Assembly (NCBI RefSeq): GCF_005239125.1
Contig: NZ_SZYE01000003.1
Span: 1 to 64,000, forward strand
DNA length: 64,000 nt
From: Cellulomonas hominis
GTDB lineage: Bacteria > Actinomycetota > Actinomycetes > Actinomycetales > Cellulomonadaceae
Direction: 5' to 3'
Below the pieces are notes generated by a model, which worked only from the letters and a program-made list of their open reading frames with translations, did no database searches and was not told the DNA's origin. Of the stretch, positions 53,284 through 61,937 are shown piece after piece (positions within the stretch are counted from its first letter, which is position 1; every line of letters begins with the position of its first letter). Both the position numbers and the translations under genes were made by a program.

Positions 53284-53592
53284 TCAGACCTCTGGGGTCT
53301 GCACGCCTTCACCCCAGTTCTCCTGGCAGTAAGACACGACGATCTCGATGATCGACCTGACGTTGGGGTCGCAATTCTTGAAAACGAGATGGTCGAGGCC
53401 GTCGTAGTCACGGATTGCCGTGGCGACGAGCGCGTGCACAAACGACTGCGTCGTCAGATAGACGCCATCGAAGTCGAGCGTGACGTCCTCCCCGCGTTTG
53501 ACAGCAGGAAGGATCGAGCGCGTACGAAGGGACTTCGCTCGCTCCTTGTTCTCCGCGAACGGGCCGGTCTCGTCGATTAGGGATATCATCAT
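53284..53592 (-). CDS. STAS-like (DUF4325) protein
   Basis: 102 residues from ATG 53592, overlapping the ATPase stop. VTLDFDGVYLTTQSFVHALV and LDHLVFKNCDPNVRSIIEIV match the STAS-like DUF4325 domain, a small alpha/beta fold used for switching with GHKL ATPases. It converges with tniQ, 42 bases away. Base composition is clearly less GC-rich than the surrounding genes, a sign of separate origin. Confidence 0.82.
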   Translation of the reverse strand: MMISLIDETGPFAENKERAKSLRTRSILPAVKRGEDVTLDFDGVYLTTQSFVHALVATAIRDYDGLDHLVFKNCDPNVRSIIEIVVSYCQENWGEGVQTPEV

Positions 53593-54569
53593 TCGAACCT
53601 CGCCCTCTTCTTGCTTTTCGATCGCCTCTTGGAATCGACCTCTGTGGCATACGTCCCGCGCACGAAGTCCATGAAACCAGCAAAGTCTCGGTTCGAGTTC
53701 ACGTCGATGTCCATCCCGACAAGCGTTCCGGGCCAGCCAGGAAGGTCATCGTGTCTCGTGGCTCGATCGAAGCGCGGGTCCGCGTAGATCGCGTTCACTT
53801 GCTGGGTGGCTGGCGCCTTGAGGAACTTAATCATCGCGCTGCCGCTGTGCACGACCAGGTAATTATGAGAAACTTGAGCCATCGCCTTGCAGAAGAACAA
53901 GCCCGCACCGGCATTATCCGCGGTCCCGCCAACTTGACTCGTCTTCCCCGTTACCCCGGGTTGCATCGCCAGGTGGAGGGCGTCGATGTCCGTGGCGACC
54001 GTGTGGGCGTCAGAAAGACTGGATGCAATGCCTCGGCCGCAATCCGCAACGCCGATGGAAACTATTCCTGACTTCGGGTACACCTGTGCCGCCACGACGG
54101 ATGCATAGCCGATGCCGGCGTGTTCGAGAGTGTTTCGGACTAGTTCGCTCATCACGTACTGAATCGGCTCGACCTGGCGATGGTCTTCCGCGTGCAGTAG
54201 CGGTGGGAGTTGCACGGCGAACTCGGAGAGCTGTAGTCCTGTGCGAATCGTGCGAAGCGGCATGAAGCGGCCGATCGCCTCTCGTTCCCGCACCTTCATG
54301 TTTGGGTCGATATCGAGAGATGAGAAAAGGCCCATGCGTTGCAGATACCGGCAACTTGGCGTATCCGGGATGTCGTCGATTATGACGTCCTTCCCCGACT
54401 GGCGCGCTCGGATTCCGGCGGCGGCGGTAGCTGCCAACACCAGTGGATGCACGGAGAAGTATGTCGCGGGAAGCGATATGCGCAGTTCGGGCGATTCTGA
54501 ATCCGAGATCCGCTTGACGAAGGACTCGATATTCTGGAGCCGCGCGCTCGTGGGCACCGCGATGTGCAC
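53589..54569 (-). CDS. GHKL-type ATPase (anti-sigma/histidine-kinase-like)
   Basis: 326 residues from GTG 54569, chosen for GGGAGGCGGACAG upstream. The N-terminal half contains a STAS/MTase-like alpha/beta region (LRISLPATYFSVHPLVLAAT). The C-terminal half is a Bergerat ATPase: N box YVMSELVRNTLEHAG, G1 VADCGRGIAS, G2 DNAGAGLFFCKAMAQ. No membrane helix and no phosphoacceptor His domain. It pairs with DUF4325 in a two-gene operon; such pairs occur in accessory and defence-rich regions, but the function is not established. Probable transposon cargo. Confidence 0.82.
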   Translation of the reverse strand: MHIAVPTSARLQNIESFVKRISDSESPELRISLPATYFSVHPLVLAATAAAGIRARQSGKDVIIDDIPDTPSCRYLQRMGLFSSLDIDPNMKVREREAIGRFMPLRTIRTGLQLSEFAVQLPPLLHAEDHRQVEPIQYVMSELVRNTLEHAGIGYASVVAAQVYPKSGIVSIGVADCGRGIASSLSDAHTVATDIDALHLAMQPGVTGKTSQVGGTADNAGAGLFFCKAMAQVSHNYLVVHSGSAMIKFLKAPATQQVNAIYADPRFDRATRHDDLPGWPGTLVGMDIDVNSNRDFAGFMDFVRGTYATEVDSKRRSKSKKRARFE

Positions 54570-55068
54570 CTGTCCGCCTCCCTGCAAGGGCGACGACCCC
54601 TGTCTGGGCCGTTGCGACCATCCAGACGTGACGCTAGCGCCTCGACGCGGTCTTCGGGCGCAAACTGGCGAGCGGCTGAGGTGGCGGCTGAGCGGGTCAA
54701 GCTCTGGGGCCACGGATTCCCAGAGGCGTCGTGGACTGGCTAATCTCGAGTGGCCAACCGATCCAGCGGGGTCTCCTTCGTCGTCGACCGGTCCGTTCTG
54801 GTCGACCGGTCCGCAAACCGCAGCACCAGCGTGGAACCGGCGGCGAGGCACGTCGTGGAACGGTTGCAGACGTGCTGGACAGCGCCATCCGCGCCGCAAC
54901 TTGAAGACAGGACCTACACGTCCTCGTCGCCTGCCGCCTCCGCCTCCGGCTCCGGCTCGAGTTCCTCCTCACCTGACGTCGGCGACCGGAATACCCCCCG
55001 GGGGTATGCCGTTGCACGGGGTGAAGCGTCATCACCACGTGGACGAGTCGACGAGAGAGGCCACCGAC
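54570..55068. other. Intergenic region before the copper ATPase
   Basis: 499 bases between divergent genes with no supported gene. It contains the CsoR-type operator at 54991-55007. A transposon end could lie here but none was recognised. Confidence 0.5.
54991..55007. promoter_or_regulatory. CsoR-type copper operator
   Basis: ATACCCCCCGGGGGTAT: 7-base arms ATACCCC/GGGGTAT around CCG, the classic CsoR site, 62 bases before the ATPase start. Copper(I) binding to CsoR would release repression. No csoR gene is in the window. Confidence 0.85.
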
Positions 55069-57315
55069 ATGAGCCGCGACGACCACACCCAGCACCACCC
55101 CGACGTGTCGGACCGCGGCCACGCTGGGCACCCGGAGGCGGCGCAGCCGATGCGTGAGGACGCGGCCGGTCTGCCGCACGAGGGCGGGCACGCGATGACC
55201 GCGACTCGCGCCCACGAGGAGCACCCCGCGCGCGGCACGCAGGCCGGGCACGACTCGCACGCTCCGCACGCGGACCACGCGGACCACGCGGACCACGCGG
55301 ACCACGCGGACCACGCGGACCACGCGGACCACGCGGACCACGCGGACCACGCGGGTCACGGTGGTCACGCGGGCCACCTCGGGAAGTTCCGGCGGCTGTT
55401 CTGGGTCATGCTCGTGCTCGCGGCCCCGGTGGTGGCGACCAGCGGGATGTTCGCGATGCTGCTGGGCTACGAGCTGCCCGACCTCGCGTGGCTGTCGTGG
55501 GTCTCGCCCGCGCTCGGCACGGTGATGTTCGTCTGGGGTGGCGCGCCGTTCCTGACCGGCGCCGTCGACGAGCTCAGGTCCCGGCGTCCGGGGATGATGC
55601 TGCTCATCGCCCTGGCGATCAGCGTCGCCTTCGTCGCGTCCTGGCTCTCGACCCTCGGCGTCGTCGCGCACGAGCTCGACTTCTGGTGGGAGCTCGCGCT
55701 GCTCATCGTGATCATGCTGCTCGGGCACTGGATCGAGATGCGGTCCCTCGTCCAGACGACCTCGGCCCTGGACTCGCTGGCGGCGCTCCTGCCCGACGAG
55801 GCCGAGCGGGTCGTGGGCGGCGACGTCGTCCGGGTCGCCCCGTCCGACCTCACCGTCGACGACGTCGTGCTGGTGCGTCCCGGCGCCCGCGTCCCCGCCG
55901 ACGGCGCGATCGTCGACGGCGCCGCCGAGATGGACGAGTCGATGGTCACCGGCGAGTCGCGCACCGTGCGCCGCACCGCCGGCGACCGCGTCGTCGCCGG
56001 CACCGTCGCGACCGACTCCGCGCTGCGGCTGCGCGTGACCGCCGTCGGTGAGGACACCGCCCTGGCCGGCATCCGGCGGCTCGTGCTCGAGGCGCAGAGC
56101 TCCTCCTCGCGCGCCCAGCGCCTGGCCGACAGCGCCGCAGCCCTGCTGTTCTGGTTCGCGCTCGGCGCCGCCGCGATCACCGCGTTCGTCTGGTCGCTCC
56201 TGGGGATGCCCGACGCCGCCGTGGTCCGCACCATCACCGTCCTGGTGATCGCCTGCCCCCACGCCCTCGGCCTGGCCATCCCGCTGGTGGTGTCCATCGC
56301 CACCGAGCGCGCCGCCCGCGGCGGCATCCTGGTCAAAGACCGGCTCGCGCTGGAGAGCATGCGCACCGTCTCCACCGTCGTGTTCGACAAGACCGGCACC
56401 CTGACCAAGGGCCGGCCCACCGTCACCGAGGTCCACCCCGCGAACGGCTTCGCCCACGACGACGTCCTGACGCTGGCCGCCGCGGCCGAGGCCGACAGCG
56501 AGCACCCGCTCGCCCGCGCGATCGTCACCGCCGCAGCGCACCTGCCGGTCCCCGCCGCCAGCGGCTTCACGTCCTCGCCGGCCGTCGGCGTCCGGGCGTC
56601 GGTCGCCGGACGCAGCGTCGAGGTCGGCGGGCCGAACCTGCTGCACGAGCGGGGCGTCGCCGAGCTCGACGGCGTCGAGCAGTGGCGCGCCCAGGGCGCG
56701 ATCATCCTGCACGTCCTGGTCGACGGGCAGGTCGCCGGCGCCCTGAAGCTGGCCGACGAGATCCGCGAGGAGTCCCGCGCGGCGATCCGCGAGCTGCACG
56801 ACCGCGGCGTCGACGTCGTCATGATCACCGGTGATGCCGAGGCCGTCGCCCGCACCGTGGCGACCGAGATCGGCATCGACCGGGTCTTCGCCGGCGTGCG
56901 CCCGGCGGACAAGTCCGCCAGGGTCGCCGAGCTGCAGCGCGAGGGCCGGACCGTCGCGATGGTCGGCGACGGCGTCAACGACGCCCCCGCGCTCGCGCAG
57001 GCGGACGTCGGCATCGCGATCGGCGCGGGCACCGACGTCGCCATCGCCTCGGCCGGGGTCATCCTCGCCAGCGACGACCCGCGGTCCGTCGTGTCGGTCA
57101 TCGACCTGTCGTCCGCGAGCTACCGGAAGATGAAGCAGAACCTGTGGTGGGCCGCCGGGTACAACCTCGTCGCCGTCCCGCTCGCAGCAGGCGTGCTCGC
57201 CCCCGTCGGGTTCGTGATGCCGATGTCGGTCGGCGCGATCCTCATGTCGGTGTCGACGATCGTCGTCGCCCTCAACGCCCAGCTGCTGCGGCGGCTGGAC
57301 CTCCGACCGCGCTGA
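55069..57315 (+). CDS. copB: Copper-translocating P-type ATPase, CopB (CPH) type
   Basis: 748 residues from ATG 55069 (GAGAGAGG upstream). The N-terminus is His-rich without CxxC domains, including nine ADH triplets. Then come P1B membrane helices, actuator motif MVTGESRTV, CPH in VIACPHALGLAIPLV (about 396), phosphorylation site VVFDKTGTLTKG (about 440), HP locus SEHPLARAI and hinge GDGVNDAPALAQ. CPH marks the CopB subgroup, which exports copper. The CsoR operator upstream supports copper response. Probable resistance cargo of the accessory region. Confidence 0.93.
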   Translation: MSRDDHTQHHPDVSDRGHAGHPEAAQPMREDAAGLPHEGGHAMTATRAHEEHPARGTQAGHDSHAPHADHADHADHADHADHADHADHADHADHAGHGGHAGHLGKFRRLFWVMLVLAAPVVATSGMFAMLLGYELPDLAWLSWVSPALGTVMFVWGGAPFLTGAVDELRSRRPGMMLLIALAISVAFVASWLSTLGVVAHELDFWWELALLIVIMLLGHWIEMRSLVQTTSALDSLAALLPDEAERVVGGDVVRVAPSDLTVDDVVLVRPGARVPADGAIVDGAAEMDESMVTGESRTVRRTAGDRVVAGTVATDSALRLRVTAVGEDTALAGIRRLVLEAQSSSSRAQRLADSAAALLFWFALGAAAITAFVWSLLGMPDAAVVRTITVLVIACPHALGLAIPLVVSIATERAARGGILVKDRLALESMRTVSTVVFDKTGTLTKGRPTVTEVHPANGFAHDDVLTLAAAAEADSEHPLARAIVTAAAHLPVPAASGFTSSPAVGVRASVAGRSVEVGGPNLLHERGVAELDGVEQWRAQGAIILHVLVDGQVAGALKLADEIREESRAAIRELHDRGVDVVMITGDAEAVARTVATEIGIDRVFAGVRPADKSARVAELQREGRTVAMVGDGVNDAPALAQADVGIAIGAGTDVAIASAGVILASDDPRSVVSVIDLSSASYRKMKQNLWWAAGYNLVAVPLAAGVLAPVGFVMPMSVGAILMSVSTIVVALNAQLLRRLDLRPR
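55270..55350 (+). repeat. Nine exact 9-bp tandem repeats in copB
   Basis: GCGGACCAC repeated nine times without change, encoding (ADH)9 in the metal-binding tail. Exact identity points to recent slippage expansion. Confidence 0.9.
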
Positions 57316-57416
57316 CGCAGGAGACGGATCCGGCTGTCACGCGACGATGCGCGCATCATCGCGTGGCAACGCACGTCCGCAACCGGGGCGACCGCCTCGT
57401 GGCGGCTGCTGCCCGT

Positions 57417-58106
57417 CTACGGCTCGTCGCCGCCGCGGGGGTCCGGGGACGCGGCGATGCCGGCGACGAGGGCGGCGATGGCCCAGCTGGTGCGCTCGGC
57501 CGGGGTGCCCGAGACGACGGCGTCGGCGTGGGCCGCGACGTGCGGGGCGTCCTCCGGGTCGGCGGAACGGAGCGCGACCGTGAGGGCGTGGAGCTGGCCC
57601 TCCGCGGACTCGGGGACCGCCTCGGGTCCCGGGGTGCTGTGCTCGGCGGCGGACGCCGTGACGTACTGCAGCAGCAGGTCCACGCCCCAGGCGGCCCGCG
57701 AGGCGCCGATGCCGCCCTCGAGCAGCAGCCCGAGGATGGTGTCGTACAGCCGCACGGCGTGCGGCCCGGTCGGGCGCAGCAGGAGCGCAGAGCGCGCGAG
57801 GCCCGGGTAGGCGTAGAGCACGTCGGCGTAGGAGCCGAGCAGTCCCTCCAGGCGGGCACGCCAGTCGCCCTCGCCGGGCTCCAGCGAGGCGATCAGCTCG
57901 TCGAGGACCGCCGCGTGCAGCTCGGCGGTGTTGGCCACGTACACGTAGAGAGACGCGGGCCCCGTGTCCAGGGCCTGGGCGACCCGGCGCATCGTGGCCT
58001 TCTCGAGCCCTTCGGTCCGCATGATCTCGATCGTCTCGGCCACGATCCAGTCGCGGGACAGGGCGGGCTTGGCCGGACGCTCGCGTCGGCTGCGGACTGA
58101 AGCCAT
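57417..58106 (-). CDS. TetR family repressor
   Basis: 229 residues from ATG 58106. N-terminal helix-turn-helix: LSRDWIVAETIEIMRTEGLE, then MRRVAQALDTGPASLYVYVA. The C-terminal ligand domain resembles the TetR_C class (GWGVDLLLQYVTASAA-like region near residue 145). It is divergent from the amidohydrolase gene with four palindromic sites between them, so autorepression and control of the amidohydrolase are likely. Confidence 0.9.
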   Translation of the reverse strand: MASVRSRRERPAKPALSRDWIVAETIEIMRTEGLEKATMRRVAQALDTGPASLYVYVANTAELHAAVLDELIASLEPGEGDWRARLEGLLGSYADVLYAYPGLARSALLLRPTGPHAVRLYDTILGLLLEGGIGASRAAWGVDLLLQYVTASAAEHSTPGPEAVPESAEGQLHALTVALRSADPEDAPHVAAHADAVVSGTPAERTSWAIAALVAGIAASPDPRGGDEP

Positions 58107-58118
58107 GCGCGCACTCTA

Positions 58119-58222
58119 ACGAACGCGTTCGTCCTGCCACGTCCTCGCGGTGACCCGGTGCAACGAACGCGTTCGTTGCGAACGCGTTCGTTCTGCTCTA
58201 GTGTGCCGACGAACGTGTTCGT
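58119..58222. promoter_or_regulatory. Four palindromic TetR operators
   Basis: ACGAACGCGTTCGT at 58119-58132 and 58163-58176 (extended to CAACGAACGCGTTCGTTG), CGAACGCGTTCG at 58179-58190, and ACGAACGTGTTCGT at 58209-58222. A possible amidohydrolase promoter (TTGCGA at 58177, TAGTGT at 58200) lies among them. Confidence 0.85.
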
Positions 58223-58330
58223 AGAGGCACCTGAAGGCGACTGCGCGTGACCGGCATCGCCCTCTCGCGACCCCGCAGCGGGCACGCCCTGACCGCCGCG
58301 CCCCGTCCGGGCCTGACAGAGGAGACCGCC

Positions 58331-59581
58331 ATGTCCACCGCCATCATCAACGCCCGCATCTTCGACGGGGAGCACGTCCTCGACGCGAGCACCGTCGTCC
58401 TCGAGGACACCACCATCGCCGCCGTCGGCGGCGAGGTCCCGGCCGGCGCCGAGGTCGTCGACGCCGCCGGCGCGACGCTCCTGCCCGGTCTCGTCGACGC
58501 CCACGTGCACACCAACCGGGCCAGCCTCGCCCTGGCGCTCCGGTTCGGCGTCACCACCCAGCTGGAGATGCAGGGCACCCACACCCGCGGGAACCGCACG
58601 AGCATCGAGGAGGACGACACCGTCGCCGACGTCCGCTCCTCCGGGTTCGCCATCACCCCACCCGGCGGGCACCCCGCCGAGCTGTTCCCGGAGGGGTTCC
58701 GACCCGGCCCGCCTCCCGGCGCGCGCCCGCCCGCCGGGCCCCCGCCCGTGATGCCGTTCTCCACCACGCCCGAGCAGGCGGCCGCGTTCGTCCCGCAGCT
58801 GATCGAGACCGGATCGGACTACATCAAGTTCATGGTCGACGACGGCAGCGTCGAGGGGCACCCCGGCCTCCCGGTGCTCGACCGGGCCACGCTGACCGCA
58901 GGCGTCGCCGAGGCCAGGGCTCGCGGCATGCTCACCGTCGCCCACGCGCTGACCCTGGACGCGACCCGCACGGCGATCGACGCCGGCGTCGGCGGGCTGG
59001 CCCACCTGTTCATGGACCGCCCCCACACCCCGGAGATCATCGAGCAGATCGCGGCGGCCGGGGCCTTCGTCGTCCCCTGCGTGGTCCTGAACGCCTCGAT
59101 GATGGGCATCACCGGCGCGGAGCTCGCCGCGGACCCGCGGGTGGCCTCGCGACTCGACGACGCCTGGCTCCACACGCTGGGCTCGAGCTTCGACCGCTAC
59201 CCGCAGGGCGACCTCGACGACGTGCTGGCCTCGGTCAAGGCGCTGCACGACGCCGGCGTCGACATCCTCGTCGGCACCGACACCTCCGTCCCGCTCCCGT
59301 TCGTGGGAGGCCTCGCCCACGGCGCCAGCGTCCACCACGAGCTGCAGTACCTGGTCCGCGCGGGCCTCACTCCGGTCGCGGCGCTGCGTGCTGCCACGAG
59401 CACGCCCGCGCGCCGGTTCGGCCTGGACGACCGAGGCCGCATCGCGGAGGGCCTGCGTGCCGACCTGCTCCTGGTCGACGGCGACCCCACCACGACGATC
59501 AGCGACACCCTCAACACGCGCGCCGTCTGGCGCCGCGGCGCCCGGCTCGCGGACCAGGGCGGGAGGGACTCTGCCGCGTGA
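58331..59581 (+). CDS. Amidohydrolase family protein
   Basis: 416 residues from ATG 58331 (GAGGAG upstream). The metal-dependent hydrolase fold is marked by LLPGLVDAHVHTNRASLALA (HxH), the later His in TVAHALTLDATR and GLAHLFMDRP, and the Asp in ILVGTDTSVPLPFVGGLAHG. The C-terminal strand is the usual GRIAEGLRADLLLVDGDP. An unusual Pro/Gly-rich insertion (FRPGPPPGARPPAGPPPVMP) lies near residues 125-145. Imidazolonepropionase/prolidase-like in type; the substrate is unknown, but the TetR operators suggest it is inducible. Confidence 0.9.
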   Translation: MSTAIINARIFDGEHVLDASTVVLEDTTIAAVGGEVPAGAEVVDAAGATLLPGLVDAHVHTNRASLALALRFGVTTQLEMQGTHTRGNRTSIEEDDTVADVRSSGFAITPPGGHPAELFPEGFRPGPPPGARPPAGPPPVMPFSTTPEQAAAFVPQLIETGSDYIKFMVDDGSVEGHPGLPVLDRATLTAGVAEARARGMLTVAHALTLDATRTAIDAGVGGLAHLFMDRPHTPEIIEQIAAAGAFVVPCVVLNASMMGITGAELAADPRVASRLDDAWLHTLGSSFDRYPQGDLDDVLASVKALHDAGVDILVGTDTSVPLPFVGGLAHGASVHHELQYLVRAGLTPVAALRAATSTPARRFGLDDRGRIAEGLRADLLLVDGDPTTTISDTLNTRAVWRRGARLADQGGRDSAA

Positions 59582-59616
59582 GTGCGCCGACGGCGGTGGA
59601 GCGGGGCGCCGCGGCC

Positions 59617-59692
59617 GCACCGATGGTGGTGTGAGCGCGCAGACGCCGCCGGCCCGGACCCGGTGAACGAGGTCCGGACCGGCGGCGGCACG
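59617..59692 (+). repeat. 76-bp duplicated segment, copy 1 (copy 2 at 62892), includes terminator
   Basis: 72 of 76 bases match 62892-62967, where the segment comprises the last codons of the epimerase gene and its terminator. The hairpin is GCCGCCGGCCCGGACC with a nearly complementary arm ending at 59688. Confidence 0.85.
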
Positions 59693-59706
59693 TGCGTCCG
59701 TGCCGG

Positions 59707-60006
59707 CTACTCGATGTCCGAGAACAGGCCGGTGATCGTCACCCCGCTGCCGATGAGGCCGCCGAAGACCTGCTGGGCGGCCGGGGTCGTGACCGCGGCG
59801 CTGGCGTCCTCGTAGCTCGCGAAGTAGAGGTCGAGCGTCCGGTAGGCGGGCGTGGGGGTCCCGTCCTCCTTCGGCCAGACCTTCGCCGACTCCAGCCGCT
59901 CCAGCCCGGGGAGGGTGGCCGCGGCGCGGCGGACGTCCGCGTACACGGGCTCGAACGCGTCCGGGTCGGCGGGGTTGTCGATGATGATGGTGATCTTGGT
60001 GGGCAT
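59707..60006 (-). CDS. EthD-domain protein
   Basis: 99 residues from ATG 60006 with GGAG upstream. The ferredoxin-like EthD fold is suggested by KITIIIDNPADPDAFEPVYA, a central LPGLERLESAKVWPK strand-helix and YRTLDLYFASYEDASAAVTT. Small EthD proteins assist degradative or monooxygenase pathways. Possibly works with the neighbouring amidohydrolase; convergent with it across the shared terminator. Confidence 0.82.
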   Translation of the reverse strand: MPTKITIIIDNPADPDAFEPVYADVRRAAATLPGLERLESAKVWPKEDGTPTPAYRTLDLYFASYEDASAAVTTPAAQQVFGGLIGSGVTITGLFSDIE

Positions 60007-60190
60007 GTCGTCTCCTGGGTGTGATCGCGGTGCGTCCCCCGGGCGCTGGTGCGCCCGGGGGGTCGTGCGGTTCAGGCCGGCGGCCGGGTGGCGGTGTCGC
60101 GCCCGGCGGCCTCGAGCAGACGGAGCCAGATCTCGCTCATCGTCGGGCACGCGGGGACCGCGTGCCAGAGGCGGTGTGGGGCCGAGGACC

Positions 60191-60397
60191 TCGGCCCTCG
60201 CGGTGTGCACCAACATGTTCAACCTCTCGGGGCAGCCGGCGATCTCGGTGCCGATCGGTGTCGACGACCGCGGCCTGCCGGTGGGGGTGCAGCTGATGGC
60301 CGACCTCGCGCGCGAGGACGTGCTGCTGCGGCTGGCCGGCCAGCTCGAGGCGGCGGCGCCGTGGCAGCGGGTCGCCACCGGTTACCAGGGCTGGTGA
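60191..60397 (+). pseudogene. C-terminal fragment of an amidase
   Basis: Translation gives TNMFNLSGQPAISVPIGVDD, then RGLPVGVQLMADLAREDVLL and RLAGQLEAAAPWQ, the conserved C-terminus of amidase-signature enzymes. Everything upstream, including the Ser-Ser-Lys triad, is missing. A deletion remnant. The rest of 60007-60522 shows no gene. Confidence 0.8.
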
Positions 60398-60522
60398 CCT
60401 GCGGGCACGGGCGCGCGGGGAGGCGCATCGCCGGCCCCGGTCTCGCCCGCGGACCCTCGCCGCGGCGTGTCCAGGTGCCTGGCGACGGCGCGCTCTCCGC
60501 CTGACCCCGCGGCGGTGCGTGC

Positions 60523-60550
60523 GGTGATGTGTACAGACGTACACATCACC
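60523..60550. promoter_or_regulatory. Palindromic operator upstream of the MFS permease
   Basis: GGTGATGTGTAC-AGAC-GTACACATCACC: perfect 12-base arms, 60 bases before the permease start. TetR/GntR-type site in appearance; no regulator gene is adjacent. Confidence 0.75.
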
Positions 60551-60609
60551 CGGTACGGTCGTGCACCTGGCTCCGACCACGCACCATCGAACCGGGAGAC
60601 AAGCCCACC

Positions 60610-61854
60610 GTGTACTCGCTCCTCCTGGCGGTCATCTACGTCGCCTTCGTCAGCCTCGGGCTCCCGGATTCCCTCATCGGGGCCGGCTGGCCGGTGATGC
60701 ACCGGGACCTCGGCGTCCCGGAGGCCTTCGCCGGCATCGTGACCATGATCATCGCCGGCGGCACGATCCTCTCCAGCCTCGGGTCGGAGCGGGTCACCCG
60801 CCGGTTCGGGGCCGGCCTCGTCACCGCGGTCAGCGTGGGCCTCACCGCCGCCGCGCTCGTGGGGTTCTCGGTCTCCGGCTCGTTCTGGATGCTCTGCCTG
60901 TGGGCCATCCCGTACGGACTCGGCGCCGGTGCCGTCGACGCCGCGCTGAACAACTACGTGGCGCTGCACTACGCCGCGCGGCACATGAACTGGCTGCACA
61001 GCTTCTGGGGCCTGGGCGCCTCGATCAGCCCGTTCATCATGAGCTACGCCCTCACCTCCGGCCTCGGCTGGTCCAGTGCCTACCGGACCGTCGGCGTCGT
61101 CCAGGCGGTGCTCACGGTCGCGCTGGTCGTGAGCCTGCCGCTGTGGGGCAAGGTCAACCCGCGCGTCCCGGCAGGGTCCACCGGCGCGGGCGACGACGCC
61201 CCGGAGGGCGAGGACGAGGAGCACGGGAGGGACGTCGGCCACGTGCCGCTCGGGCGCGCGCTGCGGATCCCGGGAGTCGTGCTGGTCCTGGTCGCCTTCT
61301 TCGCCTACTGCGCGCTCGAGAGCACCGCGATCCTGTGGGCGTCGACCTTCCTCGTCGCCGACCGCGGCGTCGCGCCGGCGACCGCGGCCGCGTTCGCGTC
61401 GCTGTTCCTGCTGGGCATCACCGGGGGCCGGTTCCTGGCCGGGTTCTTCGCCGACCGGGTCGGCGACCGTCAGCTGATCCGGGGCGGTTTCCTGACGGTC
61501 GCCGTCGGTGTCGGCATGATCGCGGTGCCGCTGCAGGCCGACCTGCTCGTCCTGATCGGGCTGGTGGTGACGGGTCTCGGGTGCGCGCCCATCTACCCGG
61601 CGATCATCCACTCGACGCCGGTCAGCTTCGGCCGGCGCAACTCGCAGGCCATCATCGGCATCCAGATGGCGGCGGCGTACACCGGCTCGACCCTGGCACC
61701 CCCGCTGTTCGGCGTGCTCGCCGCGGGGACGGGGATGTGGGTCTTCCCGCTGTTCCTGGGGGTGCTGGTCGTGCTCGGCCTGGTGATGTCCGAACGGCTC
61801 AACCGGCTGGTGGGACGCCGAGCAGCGGTCGGCCAGGTCCCGGCCCGGTCCTGA
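60610..61854 (+). CDS. MFS permease (fucose-permease-like)
   Basis: 414 residues from GTG 60610 (GGGAG upstream). About 12 helices; the first reads SLLLAVIYVAFVSLGLPDSL. Other blocks are PYGLGAGAVDAALNNYVALH and MNWLHSFWGLGASISPFIMS, typical of FucP/NarK-like sugar permeases. A charged central loop (DDAPEGEDEEHGRDV) splits the halves. Likely imports a sugar or related small molecule; the substrate is not readable. Confidence 0.88.
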   Translation: MYSLLLAVIYVAFVSLGLPDSLIGAGWPVMHRDLGVPEAFAGIVTMIIAGGTILSSLGSERVTRRFGAGLVTAVSVGLTAAALVGFSVSGSFWMLCLWAIPYGLGAGAVDAALNNYVALHYAARHMNWLHSFWGLGASISPFIMSYALTSGLGWSSAYRTVGVVQAVLTVALVVSLPLWGKVNPRVPAGSTGAGDDAPEGEDEEHGRDVGHVPLGRALRIPGVVLVLVAFFAYCALESTAILWASTFLVADRGVAPATAAAFASLFLLGITGGRFLAGFFADRVGDRQLIRGGFLTVAVGVGMIAVPLQADLLVLIGLVVTGLGCAPIYPAIIHSTPVSFGRRNSQAIIGIQMAAAYTGSTLAPPLFGVLAAGTGMWVFPLFLGVLVVLGLVMSERLNRLVGRRAAVGQVPARS

Positions 61855-61937
61855 GCGGGGATCCCGGACGGTCCTGTCCTGCGCACCCGGCGACCGACGC
61901 CTACCGTCGGCAGGGTCGTCCGAGCCGAGGGAGCACC

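Noticed and set aside
55270-55350. Regular repeat that could be mistaken for a CRISPR array
   Set aside because: It is a 9-bp tandem repeat with no spacers, inside the copB reading frame, encoding ADH triplets.
54697-56799. Long minus-strand frame opposite copB
   Set aside because: The translation is a low-complexity Asp/Gly/Arg/Val shadow; copB motifs are unambiguous on the plus strand.
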